Assembly: GCF_004924335.1 (NCBI RefSeq)
Contig: NZ_CP024633.1
Span: 1,612,001-1,676,000 of the forward strand
DNA: 64,000 bases
Source: Mycobacteroides salmoniphilum
GTDB taxonomy: Bacteria; Actinomycetota; Actinomycetes; Mycobacteriales; Mycobacteriaceae
Reading direction: 5' to 3'
Shown here: in pieces, positions 25,942-36,407 of the stretch
Layout: each line of letters begins with the position of its first letter
How positions within the stretch are numbered: position 1 is the stretch's first letter
Translations under genes and position numbers: made by a program
Notes under the pieces: model-generated
The model's input: only the letters and a program-made list of their open reading frames with translations
Told to the model about the DNA's origin: nothing
The model's database searches: none

Positions 25942-27452
25942 GCCGGGATCCAGTTGCCGTGAAACTGAAACGGTATCCGCGCTGGAAGGTGAATGGTGGC
26001 AAGCTTTTCCATCGACTGAGCATCGATGATCAACATATTGCTCAGCTGGGTGCTGCGATCGTATTCATATCCGATGAGCACCCCGTCGCCCTCCTCGGCG
26101 TCCTCGGAACGCGGCACGGGGGAGAACTCGCCCGGTATGTGTCCGGCCTCCAGTTTGTGTTCGGTGGTGCCGCCGTCGGTGAGGTCGTAGCGGAGTAGCG
26201 AGGCGCGTGCGTCATCGAGGCTTTCCAGGGTGTCGATGTCGGTGTCGCCGACACTGGTGGTGAAGCCGTATCGATGCGGCAGGCTGACCCGGCGCGGGTC
26301 GACCATGGGGAATTCCTGGAGGCGTTCGTCCGTCCATGATTCCTTGACTACTCCCGATTCCAGGTCGACTTCCCACCGGTGCAGCCGTGGCCGCCCCGCC
26401 CCCAACACGTCGGCGATGTTGTACGCCGAGTCATCGTCGGGGCCGGTGATACGGCAGGCATCGATGACGATGGTGCCGTTTTCCTCGTGGGCGTTGAGGG
26501 TGTGGAACACGTAGCACGGTTCGATCTCGAACCAGCGCACCGTGGCGGGACCCTGGCGGGGAATCACCCCAATTCGGCTGGGGTGTGAGCTCTTCCACCG
26601 CAGCGGCACTTCGGCAGTCTTGGGCAGGGGTGCCCGGGCCACCAGCGGGCCGAACAATGCGGGCGGCTCGAATCGGCCGAGCAGTCCCGCCGCCATCCGG
26701 GTGATGAACGGCGGTGTCGCCGAGGGCGCGACCTTGCGCGTCAGCAGGTTGAGGTCGATCACCAGCGGGCAGTCGAAGATCATCACGTAGTTCTCGCTCA
26801 GGGCGATGTCGTGCAGTAATGGCCTGCCCGGCACGTCGAGTGGCACGCTCTTGCGCACCGTGCCGTGGGGATCGATGACCACATAGCGGGCCACCGCCGG
26901 GCCGACGAGTTGGTAGGTGACAGCGTGCAACTCGCCGGTCACCGGATCCAGCTTGGGATGTCCGGTGTATCCGCCTTCCAGTGTTCGGCCGAAATCGCAG
27001 GTTCCGATGGTTTCCAGCTCATCGTTCAGCTCATAGGGTGCGACACCGCCCTCGGCGCTGACGATCGTCTTGCCGGCGAAGCCATACACATTCGTCTGCG
27101 GAGACACGGTCGTGACACCGGCGCGATAGTTGGCCGGCTTCGGCTTCTCACCCAGTAGTCTGGACACCTTCGGTGTGCGCACCCACCGGCTGCGATACCA
27201 CTCGGCGCGGCCATCGCGCAGCCGCACTCCGTGCACCATGCCGTCGCCGGTCAGACCGAATACCGAGTAGTTGTCGGGGTCGTATTGCCCGGGAAGCGGA
27301 TTGGGGCCGGTGCGAACGTAACGGCCATTCAGGAACTTCGGTATCTCACCGGTCACGCGCAGGGCGGTGGCCGTTGTCTCCCGATCGACGGGGAGCACAT
27401 GCTCGTCCGCAAGCAGATCTATATCCATGTCGACATCCTTTGGCTGCATCAT
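25938..27452 (-). CDS. Carotenoid cleavage oxygenase family protein
   Basis: A 504-residue RPE65/CCO-family non-haem iron enzyme. NGRYVRTGPNPLPGQYDPDNY opens the propeller; GYTGHPKLDP, LLHDIALSENY and FHTLNAHEENG supply histidine iron ligands, and the fourth is in FQFHGNW at the C-terminus. It cleaves double bonds in carotenoids, apocarotenoids or stilbenes; the substrate is unknown. In mycobacteria such enzymes act on carotenoids or on lignin-type stilbenes. Confidence 0.92.
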   Translation of the reverse strand: MMQPKDVDMDIDLLADEHVLPVDRETTATALRVTGEIPKFLNGRYVRTGPNPLPGQYDPDNYSVFGLTGDGMVHGVRLRDGRAEWYRSRWVRTPKVSRLLGEKPKPANYRAGVTTVSPQTNVYGFAGKTIVSAEGGVAPYELNDELETIGTCDFGRTLEGGYTGHPKLDPVTGELHAVTYQLVGPAVARYVVIDPHGTVRKSVPLDVPGRPLLHDIALSENYVMIFDCPLVIDLNLLTRKVAPSATPPFITRMAAGLLGRFEPPALFGPLVARAPLPKTAEVPLRWKSSHPSRIGVIPRQGPATVRWFEIEPCYVFHTLNAHEENGTIVIDACRITGPDDDSAYNIADVLGAGRPRLHRWEVDLESGVVKESWTDERLQEFPMVDPRRVSLPHRYGFTTSVGDTDIDTLESLDDARASLLRYDLTDGGTTEHKLEAGHIPGEFSPVPRSEDAEEGDGVLIGYEYDRSTQLSNMLIIDAQSMEKLATIHLPARIPFQFHGNWIPA

Positions 27453-27544
27453 CAGAGCTAGAACGTAGAGTCAAGCTCGACGGTAGACCGCATGAATGGG
27501 TATGGCAAGAGCCAAATTCGGTGGCACCGCCACAGGGGTGTGAG

Positions 27545-28153
27545 TTAGGTGGGCTCCGGATAGGCGGCGCTGATGCCGGCGACGATATATGCCGCGCACG
27601 TGCGTACCGAGACCTCGGGGTCGATGTGGTGAGCGATGGCGGTCAAGACTCCCGACCTGATGGCCTGTGCGCTCATGGTCGCCAGCAGCAAGCGCCGGTG
27701 CGTCTCGGCCTCGTCGTGCACCGGCTCCCAGAGGTCGAGGATGCTCATGATCCGGGACACGGCATCGGTGAGCACCTGCTGATCAAATCCTGGGACATGC
27801 GGCGCGGTGGAGTCGGCCAGCAGCCGCATGCCCAGCGGGCGGGCGGCGGCATGGATGAAGAACGGCTTCAGGGCATCACTCAGCGAAGCCGCCGGGTCAT
27901 TCAGGTCGACGTTCTCCGGCATCGACACGTCGTCGAAGATCGCGCGCATCAGGGTTGCCTCGCGCCCGACGAGTCGGATGAGTAATCCGTCCTTGGAGCC
28001 GAAGTGCGCGTAGAGCGTCTGTTTGGTCACCTGGCCGGAAGCCACTATCTGGTCCATAGTGACTGCCCCGCAACCCTGTTCGGCCACCACAGGTAACACT
28101 AAATCGAGTAGCTCGTCATCGGTGGGCCGATAGCCGGGGCTGCGTGACGTCAC
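27545..28153 (-). CDS. TetR-family transcriptional regulator
   Basis: A 202-residue regulator from GTG 28153 (VTSRSPGYRPTDDELLDLVLPVVAEQGCGAVTMDQIVA), with the HTH at ~25-60 (SGQVTKQTLYAHFGSKDGLLIRLV). It lies 29 bases downstream of a second TetR gene in the same direction. GTG was chosen because the longer ATG reading overlaps the upstream gene. Effector and targets unknown. Confidence 0.85.
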   Translation of the reverse strand: MTSRSPGYRPTDDELLDLVLPVVAEQGCGAVTMDQIVASGQVTKQTLYAHFGSKDGLLIRLVGREATLMRAIFDDVSMPENVDLNDPAASLSDALKPFFIHAAARPLGMRLLADSTAPHVPGFDQQVLTDAVSRIMSILDLWEPVHDEAETHRRLLLATMSAQAIRSGVLTAIAHHIDPEVSVRTCAAYIVAGISAAYPEPT

Positions 28154-28182
28154 TGCAGTACCGTAACCGCTTGGGGTGGCGG

Positions 28183-28767
28183 TTAGTCGAGCACTTTGAT
28201 GGATAGCGTGGGCTTCGGGGTGTCCCCGTGCTCCAGCCGGTCCCATACCGCGTCGATCAGGGGTTGCAGCAGCAGGGCGCCCATCTGCCGAACCATCACG
28301 GACACAACCTGGGTGGACTCGGCGCGATCAGTGGGGGCCATGCCCTCCTCGCGGAGTGTGGCGACCTCGTCGCGCGTCAGCTGAATCAACGCATTCAACA
28401 TGCTGAGCTGTTCTCCGGAGGGCTCGAGGACCGCCCGGCGCACGTAGTTCACGATCGGGGGATTCGCCTTGAGCATCGCGATAACGGCGGCATCGCGGGC
28501 CGCGGCGAGCTTGCGCGGGTCCTTCTCCTCGTAGACGGAGCGCAACGCGTCGATGTGGTAGTCGACGACCAGCTGATCAACCGCCTCGCGCAGACCGGCC
28601 TTGGTCTTGAAATGGTGTTGCACCAACCCGAGTGTCACCCCGGCCTCGGATGCCACTGCGCGCAACGAAATTCGCTCCTCGCCGTATTGGGCATACAAAT
28701 CCAGTGCGGTATTGCGAATGCGCGCCTTCGCGGTGAGGTCCTCGTCGGTCGCGCGCGGGTTTGCCAT
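28183..28767 (-). CDS. TetR-family regulator, divergent from acyl-CoA dehydrogenase
   Basis: A 194-residue regulator starting MANPRATDEDL, with HTH EERISLRAVASEAGVTLGLVQHHFKTKAGLREAV. ATG 28776 is an alternative start. A perfect 11-base inverted repeat lies in the 80-base divergent region to the acyl-CoA dehydrogenase gene, so it probably represses that gene and itself; KstR- and FadR-like TetR proteins in mycobacteria do this in response to acyl-CoA or steroid. Confidence 0.9.
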   Translation of the reverse strand: MANPRATDEDLTAKARIRNTALDLYAQYGEERISLRAVASEAGVTLGLVQHHFKTKAGLREAVDQLVVDYHIDALRSVYEEKDPRKLAAARDAAVIAMLKANPPIVNYVRRAVLEPSGEQLSMLNALIQLTRDEVATLREEGMAPTDRAESTQVVSVMVRQMGALLLQPLIDAVWDRLEHGDTPKPTLSIKVLD

Positions 28768-28804
28768 GAGCCTCATCGTACCGCACCCCTTTACAAACGA
28801 ATCT

Positions 28805-28828
28805 GAAACGATACACTTGTATCGTTTC
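28805..28828. promoter_or_regulatory. TetR operator between the regulator and acyl-CoA dehydrogenase genes
   Basis: GAAACGATACA (28805-28815) and TGTATCGTTTC (28818-28828) are perfect inverted arms around CT, 20 bases upstream of the acyl-CoA dehydrogenase ATG. It is a natural site for the divergent TetR protein. Confidence 0.75.
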
Positions 28829-28847
28829 GACGAGGAGGTCAAGGAAG

Positions 28848-30008
28848 ATGTCCGCACTATTCCCGTCCTATCGCGCGTCCTGGGAGACCGATGCGCACCG
28901 CGACCTGCGCAAGCATGCTGCCGAGTTTCTGCGCAAGGAGTCCACGCCCAACCAGGAACGCTGGAGCGCGCAGCACCAGGTGGACCGCGAATTCTGGAAC
29001 AAGCTGGGCGACGCCGGTCTGCTCGGCCTGGACCTGCCCGAGGAATACGGCGGCGCCGGAGGCGATTTCGGATTCTCCGCGGTGGTCGCCGAGGAGCTGG
29101 CCCTAGCCCAGGACACCGCGACGGGCTGGGGTGTGCACTCGCCGATCGTCGCGCACTACATCAACACCTATGGCAACGCCGAGCAGAAGGCTCGCTGGAT
29201 GCCGGGCATCATCAGTGGTGATCTGGTGCTGGCCATCGCCATGACCGAGCCCGGCACCGGATCCGACCTGCAAGGGGTGCGCACCAGCGCGGTCCGGGAT
29301 GGTGATCACTACGTGATCAACGGCTCGAAGACGTTCATCTCCAACGGCACACACTGTGACCTGCTGGTGATCGTGGCCAAGACCGATCCGTCTCAGGGTG
29401 CCAAGGGGATATCGCTCATCGTCGCCGAGACCAAGGACCTGCCCGGATTCGAGCGAGGCCGGGTGCTGGAAAAGGTGGGGCAACACGGGCAGGACACCCG
29501 TGAGCTGTTCTTCAGCGATATGCGGGTGCCGGTGGCCAACCGGCTCGGTGAGGAAGATGGCCAGGGGTTCATCCAGCTCATGACGCAGCTGGCACGCGAG
29601 CGCCTCATCATCGCCTCGGGGAACGCCGGCATGGCCGAGGCTGCGGTGCTGGAGTCGATCAAGTACACCAAGGAGCGTGAGGCATTCGGCCAGCCGCTCA
29701 TCAAGTTTCAGAACACCAGGTTCCAGCTGGCCGAGCTGAAGGCCGAGGTGCTGTCGATCAAGACGACCGTCGACTGGTGCATCCAGAACTACATCGACGG
29801 CGCCAATGACCCCGCGACGGCCTCCATCGCGAAGCTGGTGGCCACCGATAAGGGGGTTGCGGTGGTCGATCGGTGTGTCCAGTTCTTCGGCGGATACGGA
29901 TACATGATGGAGTATCCGATCGCCCGGGCGTACGCCGCGGCACGCGTCAACAAGATCTACGGCGGCACAAGCGAAATCATGAAAGAACTCATCTCTCGGT
30001 CTCTGTGA
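28848..30008 (+). CDS. Acyl-CoA dehydrogenase (TetR-controlled)
   Basis: A 386-residue flavoenzyme with [34 protein letters not shown] and [37 protein letters not shown], the full C-terminal signature. AGGAGG precedes ATG 28848. It forms a likely operon with the thiolase-like gene 22 bases on, suggesting sequential steps in degradation of an acyl-CoA. Confidence 0.95.
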   Translation: MSALFPSYRASWETDAHRDLRKHAAEFLRKESTPNQERWSAQHQVDREFWNKLGDAGLLGLDLPEEYGGAGGDFGFSAVVAEELALAQDTATGWGVHSPIVAHYINTYGNAEQKARWMPGIISGDLVLAIAMTEPGTGSDLQGVRTSAVRDGDHYVINGSKTFISNGTHCDLLVIVAKTDPSQGAKGISLIVAETKDLPGFERGRVLEKVGQHGQDTRELFFSDMRVPVANRLGEEDGQGFIQLMTQLARERLIIASGNAGMAEAAVLESIKYTKEREAFGQPLIKFQNTRFQLAELKAEVLSIKTTVDWCIQNYIDGANDPATASIAKLVATDKGVAVVDRCVQFFGGYGYMMEYPIARAYAAARVNKIYGGTSEIMKELISRSL

Positions 30009-30030
30009 CCAGATGCGACAAGGAGCGGCA

Positions 30031-31239
30031 ATGAAGCAGCAGAACAGGGCGTTCGTCGTCGGCGTCGGCATGACGAAGTTCGAGAAGCCGGGGAGTCGCG
30101 AGGGCTGGGATTACCCGGCGATGGTCAAGGAGAGCGGAACCAAGGCGCTCGACGACGCCGGGGTCCGGTACGAACAGATTGAGCAGGCCTTCATCGGAAA
30201 CGTCTATGGGGATTCGTGTTCCGGGCATCGCGCGCTCTACGAGCTGGGCCACACCGGCATCCCGATCTACAACGTCAACAGCAACTGCTCGACGGGCTCG
30301 ACCGCACTGTTCCTGGCGGCCAACGCTATTCGCAGCGGTCAGTCCGACGTCGTCATGGCCGCCGGGTTCGAAAAGATGGAGCGCGGCTCGCTGAGTATGA
30401 AGTTCACCGACCGCGAGTCGCCGTTGATGCCGCAGCTCAACCGGCTCGGTGAACTGACGCCGCCGCAAATGCCCATGACCGCATGGATGTTCGCCGCCGC
30501 GGCCGAGGAGTACATGCGCGAGTACGGCCTGACCGCCGAGCAGCTGGCGTGGATCGGCTACAAGAACCACAAGCACTCGGTGAACAACCCGTACAGCCAA
30601 TTCCAGGACGAATACTCGTTGGAAGAGATCCTGTCGTCACGGAGCATCGTGGCGCCGCTGACCAAGCTGCAGTGCTCACCGACCTCCGATGGGTCGGCGG
30701 CGGCCATCGTGGCCAGTGAAGAGTTCGTCGACAAGCACGGACTCGCCGATCAGGCCGTCGAGATCGTCGGGCAGGCCACCGTCACCGACCGGGCCGACAC
30801 GTTCGACGGGACCGCGGCGGGCATCGTCGGCGCGCACATGAACAAGGCGGCGATCGCCGCCGTGTACGAGCAGGCGCAGATCGGCCCCGAGGACATCGAC
30901 GTGGTGGAGCTGCATGACTGCTTCTCGGCCAACGAGATCCTGGTGTACGAGGCGCTCGGCTTCTGCGAGCAGGGCGAGGCAGGCAAGCTGATCGACAACC
31001 AGGACACCACCTTTGGTGGCAAATGGGTGGTCAACCCGTCGGGCGGCCTGATCTCCAAGGGACACCCGCTGGGCGCCACCGGGCTGGCCCAGTGTGCCGA
31101 ACTGAACTGGCAGCTGCGCGGGCAGGCCGACAAGCGTCAGGTCGCGAGCGCGGCCACCAAGGACAGCGTGGCCTTGCAGCACAACATCGGGCTCGGCGGT
31201 TCGGTGGTCGTCACGGCGTACCGCCCGGCTCAGCGCTAG
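30031..31239 (+). CDS. Thiolase-like lipid-transfer protein (SCP-x-type ketothiolase)
   Basis: A 402-residue thiolase-fold protein. [19 protein letters not shown] has the nucleophilic cysteine; [19 protein letters not shown] and [20 protein letters not shown] carry the catalytic histidines. The H-D-C-F form is that of the SCP-x/lipid-transfer thiolase class, which cleaves branched or steroid side-chain 3-ketoacyl-CoA. AAGGAG sits before ATG 30031. Its stop overlaps the convergent monooxygenase stop (CTAG). Confidence 0.92.
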   Translation: MKQQNRAFVVGVGMTKFEKPGSREGWDYPAMVKESGTKALDDAGVRYEQIEQAFIGNVYGDSCSGHRALYELGHTGIPIYNVNSNCSTGSTALFLAANAIRSGQSDVVMAAGFEKMERGSLSMKFTDRESPLMPQLNRLGELTPPQMPMTAWMFAAAAEEYMREYGLTAEQLAWIGYKNHKHSVNNPYSQFQDEYSLEEILSSRSIVAPLTKLQCSPTSDGSAAAIVASEEFVDKHGLADQAVEIVGQATVTDRADTFDGTAAGIVGAHMNKAAIAAVYEQAQIGPEDIDVVELHDCFSANEILVYEALGFCEQGEAGKLIDNQDTTFGGKWVVNPSGGLISKGHPLGATGLAQCAELNWQLRGQADKRQVASAATKDSVALQHNIGLGGSVVVTAYRPAQR

Positions 31240-32609
31240 GCGGCGCGCACCAGCCCGGACCGGGCGAACCGGCCGGCGGGGGAGAACCGCTCCAGGATGG
31301 CGTCGGCGGGTTCCCCCGCCCACTCGGTGATGAGCTCCTTGGCCGTCTCGATCGAGGTGACCCTCTCGAAGGGCTTCGGATCGTCGAGCAGGCTGAACAG
31401 TTTGGATGCGAATCCCTCGTGGACGTGACCCGCCGCGAAGAATAGGTCGCCGTAGTCGTGCAGCTCGTCATCACCGAGGTAGAGCCTCGTGACCAGCTGC
31501 GCGGCGCGTGCCCGCCGGTCGTAAAACTCCTCGAAAGCGGCAGAGAGCCAGGCGGTGTCGAAGGGTCCGTCATGCGCGGCGGCCTTGTGGACCAGTGCTG
31601 CGGCCTGGACCAGGCCGCCCTGCGCGCCCTGCCCGGCGATCGGGTCATAGGCCACCGCACTGTCACCGAGTGCCGCCACGGGATGTCCGCCGGCGGTGTG
31701 CCCCACGCCGTGCCGCACCAGCTGGGTGACCGCACCGGTGATCCACGAATGCGGGTCATCCTCGATGACGTTGAGCGACAACACTTCCGGCAGATCCCAG
31801 TCGATGTACTCGCGATGCACATCGGTGACGGCTTCCAACGCGGAGGCGGCGCTGTCGACGGCGGCGTACCGCCGTTCCCAGTCGCTACCGGGTTTGGCCC
31901 AGGTCAGGAACGACCAGGACGGTCCGGCGTCCTTGTGCAGGTACGGACCCCACCACGCCTCGCCCTGATCGGTAATGAAGGAGAACGCGCTGTGGCGCCC
32001 GCCGGCCGGTCCCCGGTGGGCGAAGACATCGGGCCCGTGCCCCAGGCCCGCGACCGTCAGCATCAGCAGCCGCCGTTGTGGGTGGTCGTACACCGTGCGG
32101 GAGGCATCCACCGGGAACAGCGAGGACAGCCCGCCGCGCCCGGTCGCCACCAAGGTCAGGTCGTGGCCGGCAGCGATCGAGTCAAGCTTTTCTGGATCCA
32201 CCTGTTCCACGACGAAACGCCCACCGCGTTCCTGGAACTGGGTGAGGCGATCATCGGCCTTGAGCCGGGTGTCGACGGCGACCCCTCGGGTGCCGCGGTC
32301 GAAGTCGGCGTCGAAGGCGATGACCTCGGGGCGGCCGGGCTCGTTGCCGTCGACCAGGCGCACGCTGAGCCCTGTGGAGGTGGGGCCCGGCTCCAGGTAG
32401 TTGGTCAGCTCCAGGCTCGCCTCGGCACGCTGCGCTTCCCCGAAGATCAGCGCGGTGCCGGTCGCGGGCACATCTTCCCGCAAACTTCTCTGATCGCGGT
32501 CGCTATAGATTGTGACGTCAAAACCTTTGTCCAGCAGTCCCAGTGCGGCCGTGGCGCCGGTCTGTCCCGCGCCGATGATCGCCGCCCTGCGCCCGTGTGG
32601 TGTCGTCAT
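31236..32609 (-). CDS. StyA-like FAD-dependent monooxygenase
   Basis: A 457-residue flavoprotein starting [26 protein letters not shown], with a Rossmann GxGxx[12 protein letters not shown], a [25 protein letters not shown] block (second FAD motif) and overall length match styrene monooxygenase StyA and its indole-oxidising relatives. The partner reductase (StyB-like) is not next to it. ATG 32609 was chosen over 32651, whose extra residues are unlike the family. Substrate unknown. Confidence 0.85.
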   Translation of the reverse strand: MTTPHGRRAAIIGAGQTGATAALGLLDKGFDVTIYSDRDQRSLREDVPATGTALIFGEAQRAEASLELTNYLEPGPTSTGLSVRLVDGNEPGRPEVIAFDADFDRGTRGVAVDTRLKADDRLTQFQERGGRFVVEQVDPEKLDSIAAGHDLTLVATGRGGLSSLFPVDASRTVYDHPQRRLLMLTVAGLGHGPDVFAHRGPAGGRHSAFSFITDQGEAWWGPYLHKDAGPSWSFLTWAKPGSDWERRYAAVDSAASALEAVTDVHREYIDWDLPEVLSLNVIEDDPHSWITGAVTQLVRHGVGHTAGGHPVAALGDSAVAYDPIAGQGAQGGLVQAAALVHKAAAHDGPFDTAWLSAAFEEFYDRRARAAQLVTRLYLGDDELHDYGDLFFAAGHVHEGFASKLFSLLDDPKPFERVTSIETAKELITEWAGEPADAILERFSPAGRFARSGLVRAA

Positions 32610-32685
32610 GCCCGCCACTATCGGCCGTGCGACCTTGTGCGCGAAAGGCACCTGCTCATGGTGATTGCAAGGGCCATAATCGGGT

Positions 32686-33750
32686 GTGCAAAATCGGCAG
32701 CAGCTAGAGCCAGGGTTTCAGTACCTTCTGGTTACCGATGCGCTTCGCGGTGCCGGGCAGTTGAGGCAGCTCAAGGTGGGCATCGGGCTCTTGTGCTTCT
32801 CGATTGTGATTCTGGCGGGAGCCACCCAGTTCAACCCGCTGGGACCGCAGGGGCTGTGGCCTCGCACGATCCAGGCCATCGCGGCCGCGATAGCGGTGAT
32901 CGTCGGCATGTGCTGGATCTTGTTTCCCTGGCCGAGCCGGCGCGGCATGGTGGCGTTCGTGGCGTGGGCAGACGTGACTCTGGCGATAGCGGCCGCCACG
33001 TTTTCCGACCCGACGGCCAGGATCTGCGCGGTCGCATACCTGGGCCTGGTGGGCCTTCTTCCCACCTTTTTCCTGGGTAGACGCGCCTTGGTGATCCACT
33101 GTGGGTTCGCCGTGGCGTTGTTCGGCGCGCTGGTGGCGATGAACGTCATGGTCGACGGAGCGACGTGGTCCGCGCAGTTCACCTACGGAGCACCTACGCT
33201 CGCCGCGGTGGTGCTGATGCCAGCCATCATCCAGCTGGTTCTGGAAGGAGGTCGGGACTCGATCCTGGCAGCGGCGGTCTCGGCAAACAGAGATCCGCTG
33301 ACGGGCCTGTTGAACCGTCGCGGCGTGACGACGGCGATTGACCTGCTGCACCGGGGTCGCATCGACGCCGTCGACGTCGTGGTGGTCTTGATGGATGTGA
33401 ACGGGCTCAAAGAACTCAACGACACCCGCGGTCACGGTGCGGGCGATGCGATGTTGAAAGCGGTGGCCGCCATGCTCACCGCGAGTACACGGGTCGGCGA
33501 GATCGCCGCGCGCATCGGTGGCGACGAGTTCTTGGTGGTGGCATTTCCCGGCCGTGCCGAGAACATCGACACCACCATTCGCCGTGTCAGCACTCCGCGC
33601 GCGGGGATTGACACGTGGAGCGTCAGCGTCGGCGCCGCCTGGCAGTCTCAAACCGGCGGCAAAGTCGACTTGGATTCGCTTGTCCAACAGGCGGATTACG
33701 AGTTGTACAAGGTCAAAAGCTCTCGCGGGATGCTTGATCCCCAACACTGA
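32686..33750 (+). CDS. Membrane-bound diguanylate cyclase (GGDEF)
   Basis: A 354-residue protein from a GTG start. Residues ~30-205 form about six membrane helices, and the rest is a GGDEF domain (VSANRDPLTGLLNRRG, VVLMDVNGLKELNDTRGHGAGD, ARIGGDEFLVVAF). The active-site GGDEF is intact and an RxxD inhibitory site is not evident. It should make cyclic di-GMP from GTP. No EAL domain or c-di-GMP effector lies near. Confidence 0.92.
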   Translation: MQNRQQLEPGFQYLLVTDALRGAGQLRQLKVGIGLLCFSIVILAGATQFNPLGPQGLWPRTIQAIAAAIAVIVGMCWILFPWPSRRGMVAFVAWADVTLAIAAATFSDPTARICAVAYLGLVGLLPTFFLGRRALVIHCGFAVALFGALVAMNVMVDGATWSAQFTYGAPTLAAVVLMPAIIQLVLEGGRDSILAAAVSANRDPLTGLLNRRGVTTAIDLLHRGRIDAVDVVVVLMDVNGLKELNDTRGHGAGDAMLKAVAAMLTASTRVGEIAARIGGDEFLVVAFPGRAENIDTTIRRVSTPRAGIDTWSVSVGAAWQSQTGGKVDLDSLVQQADYELYKVKSSRGMLDPQH

Positions 33751-33756
33751 GTGCGG

Positions 33757-34845
33757 CTACAGCACCACGACGGAGCGCAGTACCTGTCCGTGGTGCATCT
33801 TGTCGAAGGCTTCTTCGATGTTGTCGATGCCGATGCGTTCGGTGACGAAGCGATCCAGTGGCAGGCGGCCTTGTTGGTAGAGGCTGACCAGAGTGGGGAA
33901 GTCGCGTTCGGGCAGGCAGTCGCCGTACCAGGAAGACTTCAACGATCCGCCGCGGGAGAAGAAGTCGATCAGCGGCATCTCAAGTTTCATGTCGGGGGTG
34001 GGGACTCCGACGAGCACCACGGTGCCGGCCAGATCGCGGGCGTAGAAGGCCTGCTTCCAGGTTTCCGGGCGCCCGACCGCATCGATGACGACATCGGCAC
34101 CGAACTCGTCGGTGAGGTCCTGCACCGCGGTGATCACATCGTCGACCTCGCGGGCGTTGATGGTGTGCGTGGCACCGAAGTCCTTGGCCCAGGCCAGTTT
34201 TTTGTCGTCGGTGTCGATGGCGATGATGGTGCGGGCCCCGGCGAGTTTGGCGCCGGCGATGGCGGCGTCGCCGACTCCGCCGCAACCGATCACGGCCACG
34301 GTGTCATCGCGACCCACGTTGCCGGTGTTCACGGCCGCTCCTAGGCCGGCCATCACCCCGCACCCCAACAGGCCGACCACGGCCGGATCGGCCGAGGGGT
34401 CGACCTTGGTGCACTGCCCGGCGTGTACCAGTGTTTTTTCGATGAACGCGCCGATCCCCAGGGCCGGAGTCAGCTCGGTGCCATCGGTGAGCGTCATCTT
34501 CTGCGTCGCGTTGAAAGTGTCGAAGCAGTACTGCGGACGCCCACGCTTGCAGGCCCGGCACACCCCGCACACCGCGCGCCAGTTCAGGATCACGAAATCG
34601 CCCGGCGCCACGGTGGTCACGCCGTCGCCGACGGTCTCCACGATTCCGGCGGCCTCATGGCCGAGCAGGAACGGGAATTCGTCGTTGATCCCGCCCTCGC
34701 GGTAGGTCAGATCGGTGTGGCACACCCCGCACGCCTGCACCTTCACCACAACCTCACCCGGGCCCGGATCGGGAACCACAATGTCCACCAATTCCACGGG
34801 AGCCTTCACCGACCGAGCGATCACACCGCGCACCGTTTGAGCCAT
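33757..34845 (-). CDS. mscR: S-(hydroxymethyl)mycothiol dehydrogenase (MscR-type)
   Basis: A 362-residue class III-like zinc alcohol dehydrogenase starting [19 protein letters not shown]. Catalytic zinc: CGVCHTDL and GHEAAGIVE; structural zinc: [18 protein letters not shown] loop: [20 protein letters not shown]. The sequence closely matches the mycobacterial formaldehyde/nitrosomycothiol-detoxifying enzyme, which uses the mycothiol adduct in place of glutathione. ATG 34845 was chosen as the conserved start. It is divergent from the serine hydrolase gene. Confidence 0.9.
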   Translation of the reverse strand: MAQTVRGVIARSVKAPVELVDIVVPDPGPGEVVVKVQACGVCHTDLTYREGGINDEFPFLLGHEAAGIVETVGDGVTTVAPGDFVILNWRAVCGVCRACKRGRPQYCFDTFNATQKMTLTDGTELTPALGIGAFIEKTLVHAGQCTKVDPSADPAVVGLLGCGVMAGLGAAVNTGNVGRDDTVAVIGCGGVGDAAIAGAKLAGARTIIAIDTDDKKLAWAKDFGATHTINAREVDDVITAVQDLTDEFGADVVIDAVGRPETWKQAFYARDLAGTVVLVGVPTPDMKLEMPLIDFFSRGGSLKSSWYGDCLPERDFPTLVSLYQQGRLPLDRFVTERIGIDNIEEAFDKMHHGQVLRSVVVL

Positions 34846-34869
34846 GCGCCAGACACTATCGTCATCCCT

Positions 34870-35688
34870 GTGAGTGCCCTCGATCTCGTCGCCGATTGGC
34901 CGGTGCCCGCCGTTTCCGCCGCGGTGGTGGGGCCGGAGGGGATCAGAGCCCGCATTGGCCCGGTGACGCACCAATTCGCCCTCGCGTCGGTGACCAAGCC
35001 TCTCGTCGCCCGGGCCGCACAGGTGGCGCTCGAAGAGGGGGCCGTCGATCTCGCCACCCCGGCTGGGCCTCCCGGCTCGACCGTCGAGCACTTGCTCGCA
35101 CATGCTTCGGGGCTGTCGCTGCTCTCTGACGCCATCATCGCCAAGCCGGGCACGCGTCGCGTCTATTCGAACTACGGATTCGCGGTGCTGGCGCATGCCG
35201 TGGCCGCCGGGGCCACCATCGAGTTCGGTACGTATCTGCGCGAGGCCGTGTTGGAGCCGCTGGGTATGGGGGACACGGTGTTACCTGGCGGGGCAGACAC
35301 CGCCGGGTATGGGGGAGCCTCCACGGTCGTGGACCTCGCGGCCTTCGCCGGTGACCTGTTGCGGCCGCGTCTTGTCACGGCCGAGACACATCATCGTGCG
35401 ACGAACGTCGTGTTTCCGGGGCTGGACGGAGTGCTGCCCGGGTATGGCGTGCAACGCCCCAACGACTGGGGGCTGGGTTTCGAGATCAAGGGCACCAAGC
35501 TCCCGCACTGGACCGGCAGCGAGAACTCACCGGCCACCTATGGCCACTTCGGGCAGGCGGGCACCTTCCTCTGGGTGGACCCGAGCGTCGACCTGGCGCT
35601 CGTCGTGCTCACGGACAGATCCTTCGACGGCTGGGCCAATCAGGTGTGGCCGCAGCTGTCCGATGCCGTGCTGGCCGAGTTCGGATAA
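34870..35688 (+). CDS. Serine beta-lactamase-like hydrolase (class C/DD-peptidase fold)
   Basis: A 272-residue protein from GTG 34870. [10 protein letters not shown] gives the SxxK nucleophile (about residue 41), [11 protein letters not shown] the YxN motif, and [10 protein letters not shown] the HxG that replaces KTG. It has no signal peptide and is shorter than class C beta-lactamases (about 350 residues), so an esterase or D-aminopeptidase role is as likely as drug hydrolysis. Confidence 0.85.
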   Translation: MSALDLVADWPVPAVSAAVVGPEGIRARIGPVTHQFALASVTKPLVARAAQVALEEGAVDLATPAGPPGSTVEHLLAHASGLSLLSDAIIAKPGTRRVYSNYGFAVLAHAVAAGATIEFGTYLREAVLEPLGMGDTVLPGGADTAGYGGASTVVDLAAFAGDLLRPRLVTAETHHRATNVVFPGLDGVLPGYGVQRPNDWGLGFEIKGTKLPHWTGSENSPATYGHFGQAGTFLWVDPSVDLALVVLTDRSFDGWANQVWPQLSDAVLAEFG

Positions 35689-35869
35689 GGGCTCCCCACA
35701 AACTCTCAGGAAGCCGTTACCTCAAATTGGCCCCTAGGACTGGCGCAACACGCGCATCAGAAGGCACAATGGTGTCACAAGGCACATAGGTGTAATTCAG
35801 TAACACGCTCTAGAAGCTTCGCGAGCCGTTGGGGAAGACGTCCTCGTCGAAGACAAAGGAGCACTACGA
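35689..35869. other. Intergenic region upstream of the DUF3145 gene
   Basis: About 180 bases with no coding frame. AT-rich stretches (35760-35805) suit a promoter for DUF3145, and AAAGGAG at 35855 is its ribosome site. No clear terminator for the hydrolase gene is seen. Confidence 0.35.
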
Positions 35870-36403
35870 ATGCACGCGTCGCCTCAGTTCGCCGACTCGA
35901 CAACCGGCGTGGTGTATGTCCATGCCTCACCGGCCGCAGTGTGCCCGCACGTCGAGTGGGCCTTGTCGTCGACTCTGTCGGCGATCACGTCCGGTCGCAC
36001 CGCTGACGCGGTGAAGCTGCGCTGGCAGGCGCAACCCGCCATGCCGGGGCAGCTGCGCGCCGTCACCAACTGGGTGGGCCCGGTGGGTACCGGTGCGCGC
36101 CTGGCCAACGCCCTGCGCTCGTGGCCGGTGCTTCGTTTCGAAGTCACCGAGGATGCCAGTGACGGCGTGGACGGCCAGCGCTTCAGCCACGTTCCGCAGC
36201 TCGGCATGTGGAGCGGCAGCACGAGTGCCAACGGCGACATCATGGTCAGCGAGATGCGGTTGCGCGGTCTGATGGATGCCGATCCCGGCAGCATCACCGC
36301 CGAACTCGACACCATGCTGGGCAGCGCGTGGGATGACGCCCTGGAGCCGTACCGCAGCGGCGGCGACGGCGCCGAGGTCACCTGGCTCCGCGGAGTCGGA
36401 TAG
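35870..36403 (+). CDS. DUF3145-family protein
   Basis: A 177-residue soluble protein: TTGVVYVHASPAAVCPHVEWALSSTL, VKLRWQAQPAMPGQLRAV and VLRFEVTEDASDGVDGQRFSH fix the DUF3145 family, which is conserved across actinobacteria and has no known function. It is usually found near the fatty-acid synthesis genes, as here. It converges on the small membrane protein gene with a four-base gap. Confidence 0.9.
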   Translation: MHASPQFADSTTGVVYVHASPAAVCPHVEWALSSTLSAITSGRTADAVKLRWQAQPAMPGQLRAVTNWVGPVGTGARLANALRSWPVLRFEVTEDASDGVDGQRFSHVPQLGMWSGSTSANGDIMVSEMRLRGLMDADPGSITAELDTMLGSAWDDALEPYRSGGDGAEVTWLRGVG

Positions 36404-36407
36404 AGCC

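Noticed and set aside
31458..33080. Rightward open frame of 540 codons opposite the StyA-like gene
   Set aside because: Antisense of a sound flavoprotein gene; no ribosome site and no recognisable motif.
34870..35688. Serine hydrolase as a true beta-lactamase
   Set aside because: It lacks a signal peptide and has HxG in place of KTG, so drug hydrolysis cannot be claimed.
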